From an uncultured Veillonella sp. (lineage in GTDB: Bacteria > Bacillota > Negativicutes > Veillonellales > Veillonellaceae), in assembly GCF_938010505.1 (NCBI RefSeq), contig NZ_CALLVP010000144.1, positions 1-51,724 of the forward strand: 51,724 nt of DNA, read 5' to 3'. The notes below the pieces were generated by a model. That model had not been told where the DNA came from, did no database searches, and was given only the letters and a program-made list of their open reading frames with translations. A program made the translations under genes and the position numbers. Positions 7,660 to 17,900 of the stretch are shown here, in pieces; the first letter of the stretch is position 1; each line of letters begins with the position of its first letter.

Positions 7660-8604
7660 ATGATTAAGACTGACATTTGTGATTTATTGCAGATTGAGTA
7701 TCCAATCTTACAAGGTGGTATGGCTTGGCTCGGTACTGCAGAATTAGCGGCAGCCGTTTCTGAAGCTGGTGGTCTTGGAATTATTGGTGCTGGTCACATG
7801 CCTCCTGATATTTTCCGTAATGAGATCCATAAATTAAAAGAGCGTACTAGCAAGCCATTCGGTTGTAATATCATGCTCATGTCTCCATTTGTAAAAGAGG
7901 TTATGGAAGTCGTTGTGGAAGAACGTGTTCCTGTTATCACTACAGGTGCAGGTAATCCTGGCGTTTATATTCCAGCTTTGAAAGAAATCGGCACAAAAGT
8001 TATTCCTGTAGTTGCATCTGTATTACTTGCGAAGCGTTTATTGCGTGGCGGTATTGATGCAATCATTGCAGAAGGTACAGAGTCTGGCGGTCACGTAGGT
8101 GACATTACAACTATGGCATTAATTCCTCAAGTAGTTGACGCTGTAGATGTACCAGTCATTGCTGCTGGTGGTATCGCTGATGGTCGTGGCATGGCTGCGG
8201 CATTTGCGTTAGGCGCTAAAGCAGTACAAATGGGTACACGTTTCGTATTATCCGAAGAATGTATTGCTCATGAAAATTATAAAAATGCTGTATTGAAAGC
8301 AAAAGATCGTGCTACAGTTATGACTGGTTTAACAACAGGTCACCCTGTACGTATTATCGATAATACATTAGCTCATAAATATAAATCCCTTGAATTCAGC
8401 GGCGGCTCTAAAGAAGAATTGGAAGCATTAGGTGCTGGTACACTTCGCTTAGCTGCTATTGAAGGTAATGTAAAAGAAGGTTCCGTAATGATCGGTCAAA
8501 TCTCTGGTATGTTAACAGATGTTAAACCATGTGCAACTATTATCAAAGATATTATATCTGAAACTGAAACAGTAATTAAGAATCTTCAAGGTCTTAGTAA
8601 ATAA
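7660..8604 (+). CDS. fabK: FMN-dependent enoyl-ACP reductase II
   Basis: The 314-residue TIM-barrel flavoprotein sits between fabH and fabD, the standard place for fabK. QGGMAWLG, GAGNPG, ESGGHVG with the catalytic His145, IAAGGIADGRG and GAKAVQMGTRF are as in FabK. The enzyme reduces the trans-2-enoyl-ACP double bond with NAD(P)H and replaces FabI; no fabI is seen in this window. AAGGAGG at about 7643-7649 precedes the ATG. Of the three family members in the window, this one is the best candidate for the housekeeping enoyl reductase. Confidence 0.92.
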   Translation: MIKTDICDLLQIEYPILQGGMAWLGTAELAAAVSEAGGLGIIGAGHMPPDIFRNEIHKLKERTSKPFGCNIMLMSPFVKEVMEVVVEERVPVITTGAGNPGVYIPALKEIGTKVIPVVASVLLAKRLLRGGIDAIIAEGTESGGHVGDITTMALIPQVVDAVDVPVIAAGGIADGRGMAAAFALGAKAVQMGTRFVLSEECIAHENYKNAVLKAKDRATVMTGLTTGHPVRIIDNTLAHKYKSLEFSGGSKEELEALGAGTLRLAAIEGNVKEGSVMIGQISGMLTDVKPCATIIKDIISETETVIKNLQGLSK

Positions 8605-8615
8605 GGAGGCCCCTA

Positions 8616-9557
8616 ATGAAAACGGCATTTGTTTTTCCTGGTCAAGGTTCTCAAAAAGTAGGCATGTTACAAGATTTGTATAATGCGTACCCTATTGTGA
8701 AACAACGTTTTGAAGAAGCTGACGAAGCACTTGGTTATTCTATCACTAAATTATGCTTCGAAGGTCCTGATACAGAGCTCGTTAAAACAGCAAATACACA
8801 ACCAGCTATTTTGACTGCATCCGTAGCTTGTTATGAAATCCTAAAAGAACAAGGCTTTACGCCTGATATCGTAGGTGGTCATAGCCTTGGTGAGTATAGT
8901 GCTCTAGTAGCAGCGGGTGTATTGAACTTTAAAGATGCAGTATATGTAGTTCATAAACGCGGTGAATACATGCAAGAAGCGGTGCCATTGGGCAAAGGTG
9001 CTATGGCAGCAATTTTGGCATTACCTCGCGAGCAAGTTGTAGACATTTGCGAAGAAGTAAGTGCTTCTGTAGGTTCTGTACAAGCAGTTAACTTTAACTG
9101 CCCAGGTCAAATCGTTATTGCCGGTGAAACAGCAGCGGTGGAAACAGCAGCTGAAAAAATGAAAGAAGCGGGTGCAAAACGTGCTGTTATGCTTCCTGTT
9201 AGCGCTCCATTCCACAGCCGTTTGATGGAACCAGCAGCTCTTCGTTTGAAAGAAGAGTTGGATAAAATCCAAGTTAGAGATGCTCAAATTCCTGTAGTTG
9301 CAAATGTAACAGGTAAAATTTTAACTAATGCTAACGACATTAAAGAGTCTTTAGTTACTCAAGCTGCCAACCCTGTTTTATGGGAAGATTGTGTAGCTGA
9401 AATGGTTAATTTTGGTGTAACAAGCTTCGTTGAAGTAGGCCCTGGCAAAGTACTTACAGGTTTTACTAAAAAGATCAATAAAGATATGGAATTAGCCAAT
9501 GTTGAAGACATTGCATCCTTAGAGAAAACGCTTGAATTTTTGAAGGGGGTTCGATAA
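8616..9557 (+). CDS. fabD: Malonyl-CoA:ACP transacylase
   Basis: The 313-residue protein contains the nucleophile motif GHSLGE (Ser90), FPGQGSQ at the N-terminus and the active-site His200 in APFHSR. FabD transfers malonyl from CoA to ACP for chain extension. It is preceded by AAGGAGG in the 11-base gap after fabK and is followed by fabG one base after its stop. Confidence 0.97.
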   Translation: MKTAFVFPGQGSQKVGMLQDLYNAYPIVKQRFEEADEALGYSITKLCFEGPDTELVKTANTQPAILTASVACYEILKEQGFTPDIVGGHSLGEYSALVAAGVLNFKDAVYVVHKRGEYMQEAVPLGKGAMAAILALPREQVVDICEEVSASVGSVQAVNFNCPGQIVIAGETAAVETAAEKMKEAGAKRAVMLPVSAPFHSRLMEPAALRLKEELDKIQVRDAQIPVVANVTGKILTNANDIKESLVTQAANPVLWEDCVAEMVNFGVTSFVEVGPGKVLTGFTKKINKDMELANVEDIASLEKTLEFLKGVR

Positions 9558-9558
9558 A

Positions 9559-10302
9559 ATGCATTTAGAGGGTAAAGTAGCCATTGTAACTGGTGCATCC
9601 CGTGGCATTGGTCGCGCTGTAGCCATCCATTTAGCACAATCCGGTGCTGATGTTATAGTAAACTATAGCGGTAGCGAAGGTGCAGCACAAGAAACTGTTG
9701 AAGCTGTACAAGCGTTAGGCCGAAAAGCCATTAAATTTAAAGCTAATGTAGCAAATGCTGATGAAGTTGCTTCTATGGTTGAAGAAGCTCATAAAGAATT
9801 TGGTCACATTGACATTCTCGTAAATAATGCGGGTATTACTCGTGACGGTTTGTTGATGAGAATGAAAGACGAAGATTTTGATGCTGTAATTGATATCAAC
9901 CTTAAAGGTGTATACTTGGTAACTAAAGCAGTATCTAAAATCATGATGAAACAACGTTCTGGTCATATTATCAACATGACATCTGTTGTAGGTGTTATGG
10001 GTAATGCTGGTCAAACTAACTATGCTGCTTCTAAAGCGGGCGTAATTGGTTTTACTAAATCCTGTGCTAAAGAATTGGCTAGCCGTGGTATTACAGTTAA
10101 TGCTATTGCTCCAGGTTTTATCAACACAGATATGACTGATGTATTACCAGAAAAAGTTAAAGAAGCTATGGTTACTGAAATTCCATTGGGCCGCATGGCT
10201 GATGCTGAAGAAGTAGCAACAGTAGTAACATTCCTTGCTAGTGATTTTGCTAATTATGTTACTGGTCAAGTCATCAATGTAGATGGCGGAATGGTAATGT
10301 AG
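9559..10302 (+). CDS. fabG: 3-oxoacyl-ACP reductase
   Basis: The 247-residue short-chain dehydrogenase has the NADP-binding TGASRGIG (residues 11-18), NNAG (89-92) and the Asn114-Ser142-Tyr155-Lys159 catalytic tetrad (YAASK). The C-terminal VTGQVINVDGGM is typical of FabG. It reduces beta-ketoacyl-ACP with NADPH. GAAGGGGG lies about ten bases before the ATG. acpP follows after about 50 bases. Confidence 0.97.
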   Translation: MHLEGKVAIVTGASRGIGRAVAIHLAQSGADVIVNYSGSEGAAQETVEAVQALGRKAIKFKANVANADEVASMVEEAHKEFGHIDILVNNAGITRDGLLMRMKDEDFDAVIDINLKGVYLVTKAVSKIMMKQRSGHIINMTSVVGVMGNAGQTNYAASKAGVIGFTKSCAKELASRGITVNAIAPGFINTDMTDVLPEKVKEAMVTEIPLGRMADAEEVATVVTFLASDFANYVTGQVINVDGGMVM

Positions 10303-10353
10303 TTGTAAAATTAGACTATATATAAATACACTTTGAAAGGAGGTGAACCACCA

Positions 10354-10584
10354 ATGAACACTTTCGATAAAGTAAAAGCAATCGTTGTGGAACAATTAGG
10401 CGTTGATGAAGCTGAAGTTACCATTGATTCTACATTCATCGACGACTTAGGCGCTGACTCCTTAGATATCGTTGAATTGATCATGGCATTCGAAGAAGAA
10501 TTCAATGTTGAAATCCCTGACGACGTTGCAGAAAAAATTAAAACCGTTAAGGATACAGTAGAATATATTGATTCTGCTAAATAA
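10354..10584 (+). CDS. acpP: Acyl carrier protein
   Basis: The 76-residue acidic protein carries the phosphopantetheine site Ser36 in LGADSLDIVELI. The start at ATG 10354 is supported by the very strong AAAGGAGGTG at 10337-10345; an in-frame start at 10333 would lie before this site. ACP holds the growing acyl chain for FabD, FabH, FabG, FabK and FabF, all encoded around it. A hairpin follows the gene. Confidence 0.97.
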   Translation: MNTFDKVKAIVVEQLGVDEAEVTIDSTFIDDLGADSLDIVELIMAFEEEFNVEIPDDVAEKIKTVKDTVEYIDSAK

Positions 10585-10603
10585 GCTGTAAAGCTAACAA
10601 TTC

Positions 10604-10644
10604 AACCGAACGGGAGGCCGAGTGGCCTCCCAACCGGTTTTATT
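10604..10644 (+). terminator. Terminator or attenuator between acpP and the next gene
   Basis: GGGAGGCC (10612-10619) pairs with GGCCTCCC (10624-10631) around GAGT. An outer AACCG/CGGTT stem is separated by a symmetric AAC/AAC internal loop, and a T-rich run follows. Because the fab gene order continues downstream, it may terminate only partly, giving more acpP mRNA than downstream mRNA. Confidence 0.8.
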
Positions 10645-10661
10645 TACAGGAGGATTTTATA

Positions 10662-11618
10662 TTGAAGCTCCCTGAACTTCGCATTGGGAATCTAGTGGCC
10701 AAAGTACCTATTATTCAAGGTGGTATGGCGATTAGATTGTCTACAGCTCGCTTGGCAGCAGCCGTTGCAAATGAAGGTGGTATCGGCCTTATTGCGGCAT
10801 CTGGTTTGCCTTTCGATGAATTACGATACGAAATACAATTAGCTAGAAAATTATCACCTACGGGTATTATTGGTATAAATGCGATGGTAGCAGCAACTCA
10901 ATTTGCTGGTTTAGTAAAAACTGCCATCGAAGAAGGCATTGATCTTGTAGTAGCAGGTGCTGGTTTTTCAAGAGATATGTTCGCAATGGGCAAAGACTCT
11001 GGTACTCCAATTGTACCAATCGTTTCGTCCGCAAAATTAGCTCGCATTTCTGAGGGGTTAGGTGCAGCAGCAATAATCGTAGAAGGCTGCGAAGCTGGTG
11101 GCCACTTGGGTACGGATCGTTCCGCTCGAGAAATTGTTCCAGAAGTTGTGGCAGCGGTAAAAAACATTCCAGTAATTGCTGCTGGTGGTGTTCTAGATGG
11201 ACGTGACATCGTTGAGATGTTGAAACTAGGTGCTAGTGGTGTTCAAATGGGTAGCCGTTTTGCTGCTTCTGATGAATGTAACGCATCTGATGAATTGAAA
11301 AAAATGTATGTTCGAGCTACAAACCCTGAGGATATTGTACTGATTCAAAGTCCTGTTGGTTTGCCTGGTCAAGCAATTAAAAACAAATTTGCTGAATCTG
11401 TTTTAGATGGTACTGTAGCACCTCCAACGGTGTGTGATAACTGTTTAAAACATTGTTCTCATAAATTCTGTATTATCCGTGCTCTTTCTCGTGCACAACA
11501 AGGTGATGTGGAAACAGGTTTGGTGTTCTCTGGCAATAATATGAGAAAAGTCGACAAGATTATGCCAGTTAAAGATATCTTTGCTCAATTGAAACAGCAA
11601 GTAGCAGAGATTGATTAA
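10662..11618 (+). CDS. FabK-like flavin oxidoreductase with C-terminal cysteine cluster
   Basis: The 318-residue member of the FabK/nitronate monooxygenase family starts with TTG, supported by AGGAGGA at 10648-10654. It keeps the family motifs QGGMAIR, EAGGHLG (His148) and GASGVQMGSRF. It differs from the other two paralogues by a cysteine-rich segment near the C-terminus, Cys258, Cys261, Cys265 and Cys270, which could bind a metal or an iron-sulfur cluster. Placed between acpP and fabF it may act on an acyl-ACP or acyl-CoA, for example as a second enoyl reductase or an isomerase. The exact reaction is unknown to me. Confidence 0.78.
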   Translation: MKLPELRIGNLVAKVPIIQGGMAIRLSTARLAAAVANEGGIGLIAASGLPFDELRYEIQLARKLSPTGIIGINAMVAATQFAGLVKTAIEEGIDLVVAGAGFSRDMFAMGKDSGTPIVPIVSSAKLARISEGLGAAAIIVEGCEAGGHLGTDRSAREIVPEVVAAVKNIPVIAAGGVLDGRDIVEMLKLGASGVQMGSRFAASDECNASDELKKMYVRATNPEDIVLIQSPVGLPGQAIKNKFAESVLDGTVAPPTVCDNCLKHCSHKFCIIRALSRAQQGDVETGLVFSGNNMRKVDKIMPVKDIFAQLKQQVAEID

Positions 11619-11653
11619 TTTAAAGGGCTGTATAGCTATAAGAGGTGGAATAA

Positions 11654-12898
11654 TTGGAAAAACGTGTAGTAATTACTGGCTTAGGGGCAGTGACTCCTGT
11701 AGGTATCGGTAAAGAGAACTTCTACAATGCGTTATTAGCAGGTCAATCTGGTATTGGGCCGATTACACGCTTTGACGCATCTGACTATGCAACACGCATT
11801 GCTGGTGAAGTAAAAGATTTTGATATTACAAACTATGGCGTAGACAAAAAAGAAGCTCGTCGTATGGACCGTTCCGTAGAATTTGCTATCGGTGCAGCTG
11901 TTCTTGCTTGTGAAGATGCTGATCTTGATTTAGATAAAGCAGATTTAGACCGCTGTGGCACTGTAGTTGGTACTGGTATTGGTGGTATTGACTCTATCCA
12001 TGAGGTATATGAAACTTTGTTTGATAAAGGTCCTGGCCGTGTAAGTCCGTTTGCAGTACCTATGATGATTGCAAATATGACATCTGCACGTGTATCCATT
12101 CGCCTTGGTCTTAAAGGTCCTGTTATTACAGACGTAACAGCTTGTACCTCTGGTACTAATGCTATCGGCGATGCATTCCGTATCATTCAACGCGGTGATG
12201 CTGATGTGATGTTCGCTGGTGGTACTGAAGCAGCTGTATCTCCAGCTGCAGTAGCTGGTTTCGCAGCTATGAAAGCTATGTCTACACGCAATGACGAGCC
12301 AACAAAAGCATCCCGTCCATTTGACCGTGATCGCGATGGTTTCGTAATGGGTGAAGGCGCTGGTATCGTAGTTCTTGAAGAATTAGAACACGCAAAAGCT
12401 CGTGGCGCTCACATTTATGCTGAAGTAGTAGGTTATGGTACCAATGGTGATGCTTACCACATCACTGCACCAGCTCCTGGTGGTGTACAAGCTCGTAAAT
12501 GTATGGAATTAGCAATTAAAGATGCAGGTATCGATCCTAAAGACGTTAACTACATCAATGCTCATGGTACATCTACTGGCCTTAATGACCAAAATGAAAC
12601 ATTGGCTATTAAAGAATTGTTCGGCGATCACGCTAAAAATATCGCTGTTAACTCTACAAAATCCATGACAGGTCACTTATTAGGTGCTGCTGGTGCTATC
12701 GAAACTATCGTTATGGCGATGGCTATCGAAACTGGTAAAGTTCACCCTACAATTAACTGTGACAATCCTGATGAAGGTTTGGATCTAGACTATGTTCGTG
12801 AAGGGGCACGTGAACTTGAAGTTAAATGTGCACTTTCCAACTCTTTCGGTTTTGGTGGTCATAACGGTACGCTTTGCATTCGCCGTTATGAAGCTTAA
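11654..12898 (+). CDS. fabF: Beta-ketoacyl-ACP synthase II
   Basis: The 414-residue condensing enzyme has the Cys-His-His triad: Cys164 in TACTSGTNA, His304 in NAHGTST and His341 in MTGHLLGAAG. It begins with TTG and has AGAGGTGG at about 11641-11648. FabF elongates acyl-ACP with malonyl-ACP and closes the fab cluster. Its stop TAA shares a base with the ATG of rnc (TAATG), indicating translational coupling. Confidence 0.97.
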   Translation: MEKRVVITGLGAVTPVGIGKENFYNALLAGQSGIGPITRFDASDYATRIAGEVKDFDITNYGVDKKEARRMDRSVEFAIGAAVLACEDADLDLDKADLDRCGTVVGTGIGGIDSIHEVYETLFDKGPGRVSPFAVPMMIANMTSARVSIRLGLKGPVITDVTACTSGTNAIGDAFRIIQRGDADVMFAGGTEAAVSPAAVAGFAAMKAMSTRNDEPTKASRPFDRDRDGFVMGEGAGIVVLEELEHAKARGAHIYAEVVGYGTNGDAYHITAPAPGGVQARKCMELAIKDAGIDPKDVNYINAHGTSTGLNDQNETLAIKELFGDHAKNIAVNSTKSMTGHLLGAAGAIETIVMAMAIETGKVHPTINCDNPDEGLDLDYVREGARELEVKCALSNSFGFGGHNGTLCIRRYEA

Positions 12899-13638
12899 TG
12901 GTTGCTATCGAAGCGCATAAGAGTAAGATGACACAAGCTCGTGAAGAATCTCTTCATGGGCTTGTTGCTCGTTTAGACATACCTGTGTCAGATATATCCA
13001 TTATAGATTGTGCTTTTACACATACATCTTATGCGAATGAACATAAATCAAAGCATATACATCACAATCAACGATTAGAGTTTTTAGGCGATGCTGTATT
13101 GGATCTTATTATTGGGGAATACCTATTTAAAAATTATCCAGATATGGCAGAAGGTAATTTGACGAAAATTAAGGCTGCTACAGTATGTGAGGATTCTTTA
13201 GCATCTGTGAGTCGTTCTTTAGAACTAGGACAATATTTATTGCTTGGTCATGGCGAACGCGCTTCTGGCGGTAATGATCGGAACTCTATACTAGCTGATA
13301 CCTTTGAGTCTCTCATTGGTGCTATTTATATTTCTACAGATTACCAAACGGTAATGACCTTCGTTTTGAAACATTTAACTACTTATATCATGCAAGCCTT
13401 AGAAGGTAAGCGGGGCAAAGATTATAAGACATTATTACAAGAATATGTGCAACGAGATGGGGATAAACATATTGTCTATCATTTGCTCAGTGAAAGTGGT
13501 CCCGACCATGCTAAAACCTTTCATATGGAGGTTGAAATCAATGGTATTACTTACGAGGCCGGCTCTGGTAAAAGTAAAAAAATTGCAGAACAACATGCGG
13601 CTCAATTGACTTTAGAAAAGTTGATGGCTGATAAATAG
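12898..13638 (+). CDS. rnc: Ribonuclease III
   Basis: The 246-residue protein has the RNase III signature LEFLGDAVLDL (residues 60-70) with its catalytic acidic residues, a second conserved acidic segment ADTFESLIGAIY, and a C-terminal double-stranded RNA-binding domain (about 175-243, ending GSGKSKKIAEQHAAQLTLEKL). It processes rRNA precursors and cleaves structured RNAs. The ATG overlaps the fabF stop codon by one base. The order acpP-fabF-rnc-smc-ftsY is widely conserved. Confidence 0.96.
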   Translation: MVAIEAHKSKMTQAREESLHGLVARLDIPVSDISIIDCAFTHTSYANEHKSKHIHHNQRLEFLGDAVLDLIIGEYLFKNYPDMAEGNLTKIKAATVCEDSLASVSRSLELGQYLLLGHGERASGGNDRNSILADTFESLIGAIYISTDYQTVMTFVLKHLTTYIMQALEGKRGKDYKTLLQEYVQRDGDKHIVYHLLSESGPDHAKTFHMEVEINGITYEAGSGKSKKIAEQHAAQLTLEKLMADK

Positions 13639-13662
13639 AAAAGCGCCGAATGGCGCTTTTTT
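13639..13662 (+). terminator. Rho-independent terminator after rnc
   Basis: AAAAGCGCC and GGCGCTTTT form a nine-pair stem around GAAT, followed by more T. It begins directly after the rnc stop codon. Confidence 0.92.
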
Positions 13663-13665
13663 CTG

Positions 13666-13730
13666 TATAATAGTATGTGAATAATATAGTATATGAGTAA
13701 TAATCTATATAATAGTAGATGAGTGATAAT
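13666..13730. repeat. Three degenerate tandem repeats of about 20-25 bp
   Basis: Units at 13666-13684, 13685-13704 and 13706-13730 share a pattern close to TATAATAGTAKRTGAGTRATAAT. They lie between the rnc terminator and the radical SAM gene and contain several -10-like TATAAT sequences, so one of them probably serves as the promoter. Confidence 0.5.
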
Positions 13731-13754
13731 TTTACATAAGAAGAGGAGGTGTCT

Positions 13755-14945
13755 ATGAAACCATTTGGTATGATTCCCTTTTTTATACCTCATGTAGGTT
13801 GTCCCTATGTGTGTACATTTTGTAATCAATCTCGTATTACGGGTCAATCTGGTATTAGTCACCTAACTCCAGAATATATACAACAAACAATTAAAGACTA
13901 TGTAGGCACAAAACGGTGCGAAAAGTTTTGGGAGGTTGCCTTTTATGGGGGATCATTTACGGCTATTCCTAAAGATTTACAACATAAATTATTAATGCCT
14001 GCTTATGAAATGCTTCAACGGGGTATTATTGATGGCATACGTTGCTCTACAAGACCTGATGCTGTAGGTGATGAAGCGATTACATTATTACAGTCTTATG
14101 GAGTAAAAACTGTAGAACTTGGTGTGCAGTCTATGAATGATGGTATTTTAGTCGATGCTAAGAGGGGGCATACGGCACAAGAGGTAGTAGAGGCTGTTGC
14201 ACGATTAAAACAGCGTGATATGACCGTTGGAGTGCAACTTTTACCAGGACTAAAAGGAGAAACTTGGCAAACCATAATAGAAACGGCCATTGCGGTAGCT
14301 GCATTACAACCAGACTTTGTACGTATTTATCCTGTATTAGTTATAGAGAATACAGAGCTAGCCGATCAATATAGAGCTGGAGAATATGAACCACTAAGTA
14401 CTGAGCTTGCTATACAGTATTGTGCATTTTTAAAAGATTGGTTTGAGCAGCATGGTATTGAAGTCATTCGCACGGGTTTACAAAGTACAGAAGAATTAGA
14501 TTCCGGTAATAGCTTAGTGGCAGGTCCATATGAGCCAGCTATGGGGGAGCTAGTTGTAAATGAACAGTATAAGCAGCGAATTGAACGTTGTATTGATGAG
14601 CATGTATCTCAGTATAAGTACTCACTAAGTAACGATTGTTTTAATCTAACTGAATACGCTACTTATGAAAATCTAGGATTTAGTAAAGTTAATGCTGATA
14701 ATACTGGATGTAAAGATAAGACTAATAATGATAAAACAAATTATATTGGGAATAATAGTATTGCAACAAAAAACAATATTATTATTTCTTATCCTAGAAG
14801 CTTAACCTCTAAGGTGCGAGGGCTTAACAATCGAAATGTGTTATATTTCGCTGAGTTATACCCACAATATAGTATACGATGGTGTGAAGAAAGTACGAGA
14901 AATACCGTTCGGTGCTGTATTGATGGCCTACAATATGTGTTATAA
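13755..14945 (+). CDS. Elp3-like radical SAM protein
   Basis: The 396-residue protein has the radical SAM cluster Cys16-x3-Cys20-x2-Cys23 in CPYVCTFCNQ and the AFYGGSFT (GGE-like) motif, and it resembles the COG1243/Elp3-type radical SAM family without the acetyltransferase domain. ATG 13755 has AGGAGG six bases upstream; the in-frame GTG at 13749 overlaps that site. Genes of this type commonly lie between rnc and smc in Clostridia and Negativicutes; their substrate is not established. Residues about 300-340 form an Asn/Lys/Asp-rich low-complexity insertion that looks recently expanded. Confidence 0.82.
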   Translation: MKPFGMIPFFIPHVGCPYVCTFCNQSRITGQSGISHLTPEYIQQTIKDYVGTKRCEKFWEVAFYGGSFTAIPKDLQHKLLMPAYEMLQRGIIDGIRCSTRPDAVGDEAITLLQSYGVKTVELGVQSMNDGILVDAKRGHTAQEVVEAVARLKQRDMTVGVQLLPGLKGETWQTIIETAIAVAALQPDFVRIYPVLVIENTELADQYRAGEYEPLSTELAIQYCAFLKDWFEQHGIEVIRTGLQSTEELDSGNSLVAGPYEPAMGELVVNEQYKQRIERCIDEHVSQYKYSLSNDCFNLTEYATYENLGFSKVNADNTGCKDKTNNDKTNYIGNNSIATKNNIIISYPRSLTSKVRGLNNRNVLYFAELYPQYSIRWCEESTRNTVRCCIDGLQYVL

Positions 14946-14990
14946 TAAAAGATATGATTATTTAGGGTTGTTAGTAGAAAGGAGGCAGTC

Positions 14991-17900
14991 ATGCAATTAC
15001 TTCGGTTGGAATTAAAGGGCTTTAAATCGTTTGCAGATAAGACGGTTGTAAAATTCTCACCAGGAATGACTGCCGTTATTGGTCCTAACGGAAGCGGTAA
15101 AAGTAATATTACGGATGCCATGAAATGGGTTTTAGGGGAATCCAATGTTCGTAATTTACGTGGTCAAAAAGCAGAGGATATCATTTTCTCTGGTACGGAA
15201 AAGCGCAAACCTATGAGTGCTGCTGAGGTTACTCTTGTATTTGACAATAGTGATCAACAATTAGATTTAGATATGGCAGAGGTGGCTATAACACGCCGTA
15301 TCTATCGTACTGGTGAAAGTGAGTTTCTCATCAATAAGCGCTCTTGTCGTTTAAAGGACATACATCTTTTACTGGCAGATACCGGTCTTGGTAAAGATTC
15401 CATGGCCATTATTGGACAGAACCGAATTGATGCTATTTTAAATTCTAAACCTGAAGAACGTCGTCTTATCTTTGAAGATGTAGCTGGGATTTCTCGCTTT
15501 AAAATTAATAAAGAAGATGCTTTACGTCGTATTGCTAGTACAGACCGTAATATGGAGCGTGTACGGGACGTAATGGCTACCATTGAAGAGCAACTAGGAC
15601 CTTTGTCTGAAAAAGCGGAAAAGACTAAAAAATATATGACTTTAAGCCGCGCAAAGCGCGATTATGATGGGGCATTAGGCTTTCACAATTATAAGACCTC
15701 TGATCGCCTTTTAACACGTTTTGAAAACGATAATATTGCCTTTAAAGATGAAGAAATTGAGCTTCAAACTGAATTGTCTAAATTAGAGGCTCGTCGTCAC
15801 GAATTGCAATCGTCCTCGTCAAAAGAGCAGGAACAGCTTAAGTTGTGGGAGGCTCAATATACTGAAAAGCAACGTGATGAAGAACGCTTATCTGGTCACT
15901 TACGTCTTTTAGAAGAGCAACTAAAAACAGCGCGCCGTGAATTAGATGAAACGTCTATGCGCATTAGCGAGTTAGAGGCTACGCAAAAGGGTGAGGAGCA
16001 ACAATTGCTTATCTTAAATCAATTGATTCAAGATGAAAGTGCTCAATTAGTAGAAAAAGAGTCTAATTTAGAAGAATTAGAAGCGAGTTATAAAAAGGCT
16101 ATTGAAGATGTAAGGTCAGAACAAGCTAAGTTCCAATCCTTGCAATCCAATCGAGAGGCTTTTGAGCAACGTCAATTAGAAGTTGTGAGTGCTATTGAAA
16201 CGGCTAAGGCTAGTATTCGGAGCTTAGAAGCTCGCAAGGTGGAAAGTAAAAATCAATGTGCTATTCTAGAATCTGAAATAGCACAGGTAGATAGTGAACT
16301 ACAAGTCGCTCGTTCTGAATTTGAAGCGCTAGGTCAAAAGTTTAATGCCTTATCTGCTCAACGACAAGCCCTCGTTGATAAGGCTAAGGATGCGGCTATT
16401 AAAGCGCGTGAAGAGCGTAAGGAATTACAAAAGCTGCGCACTCAAGAACAACGTGCAAAAGGTCGATTAGAACTATTAGCACAGTGGGAGGAACAGCACG
16501 AAGGTTACTTAGAAGGCACAAAGAACATCCTCAATGGTAAAGGTTCTTGGCGAGAACAGATCACGGGCGCTGTTGGCGATCTCTTTACGGTAGAGGACAA
16601 ATATACTACGGCTATCGAAACGGCCTTAGGAGGAAGTGTTAACCATGTTGTGACTACTACGGCTCGCGCTGCTGCGGAGGGTGTCAATTATTTGAAATCT
16701 ATCCAAGGTGGTCGCGTAACCTTTTTGCCGATGGATTCTGTTAAAGGTAAACCATATGATACACCGGCTTTACATGAAAGCTGTGTATTAGGCACTGCTG
16801 TTGATTGTATTTCCTTTGATAATAAGTACGCCCATATCTTCCAATACTTATTGGGTCGCACCTTGGTAGTATCTTCCATGGATGATGCCATTGGATTACA
16901 GAAAAAATACAATCAGCAATTGCGCATCGTAACTCTTACGGGGGAACAATTTCAACCTGGTGGTTCTTTAACCGGTGGTGCCACAAAGCGCAAGCGTGCT
17001 TCTGTATTGAGCCGCAAGGAAGAGGCTGCTAGTCTTGAACAAGAACTGGTACAAACTGAAGGTCAAATTCGTTCCTTAATAGCTAACTTAGAACGCCTTG
17101 AAAAACGGGTTGAAGAGGCTGAAAAGGAACAAGTGACCCTTGATGAAAGCTATCAGCATACGAACTTACTCTATGTGGCTAGCGAAACAAAGGTACAAAA
17201 TATACAAAATCAGCTGGATCGTAAGAAACGTGTTCTCCACGAAGAAGAGCAACGTTTAGTACAAATTGATATTGATTTGGCTACTACAACAGCTAACTTG
17301 AAAGATCAAGAAACAGCATTAGCTTCCTTGCAAGAGGATCATGGTGTGGATGGTAATCAAGGGGCGTTGATGGATCGATTGACTGTGTTGCAAAAGGTAC
17401 AACAAGAGGCGTATGAAGCTTTTACAGAAGCTCGCCTTACTTGTGATACCTTGCGACATACCATTCAGGAACGGGAATCACAACGTGAACAGCGTAATCA
17501 GTCTATTTCTAGTATTATTGAGCGCTTAACACCACTTCGTAATTTGTTAGTTAGTACTACACAACGCTATGAAGAGGAAATACCTATGGCTCAGGAAGTT
17601 GCAGAACAAGAGTTGACCTCTGCTACGGCTGAGGTTGAACGATTGCGTGCTCTTCGCGATGAAGCCTATGATAAAACGTCTACGGGGCGCGAGGAAATGG
17701 AATCTATCCTTAGTGAGCAAGACCGATTGAATCAACGCTACAAAGTGGTGCAAGGTCGCCTTGTTGATATGGAAGGTAAAATTACACGTCATCGCATGGA
17801 CTGTGAGCGCTTTGTAGAAGAATTACAAGAGCTAGGCTTTACTTTGGAAGATGCTCAAGCCCTTCGCATTGAAGGCTCCGTTAACGATTGGAAGGATGAG

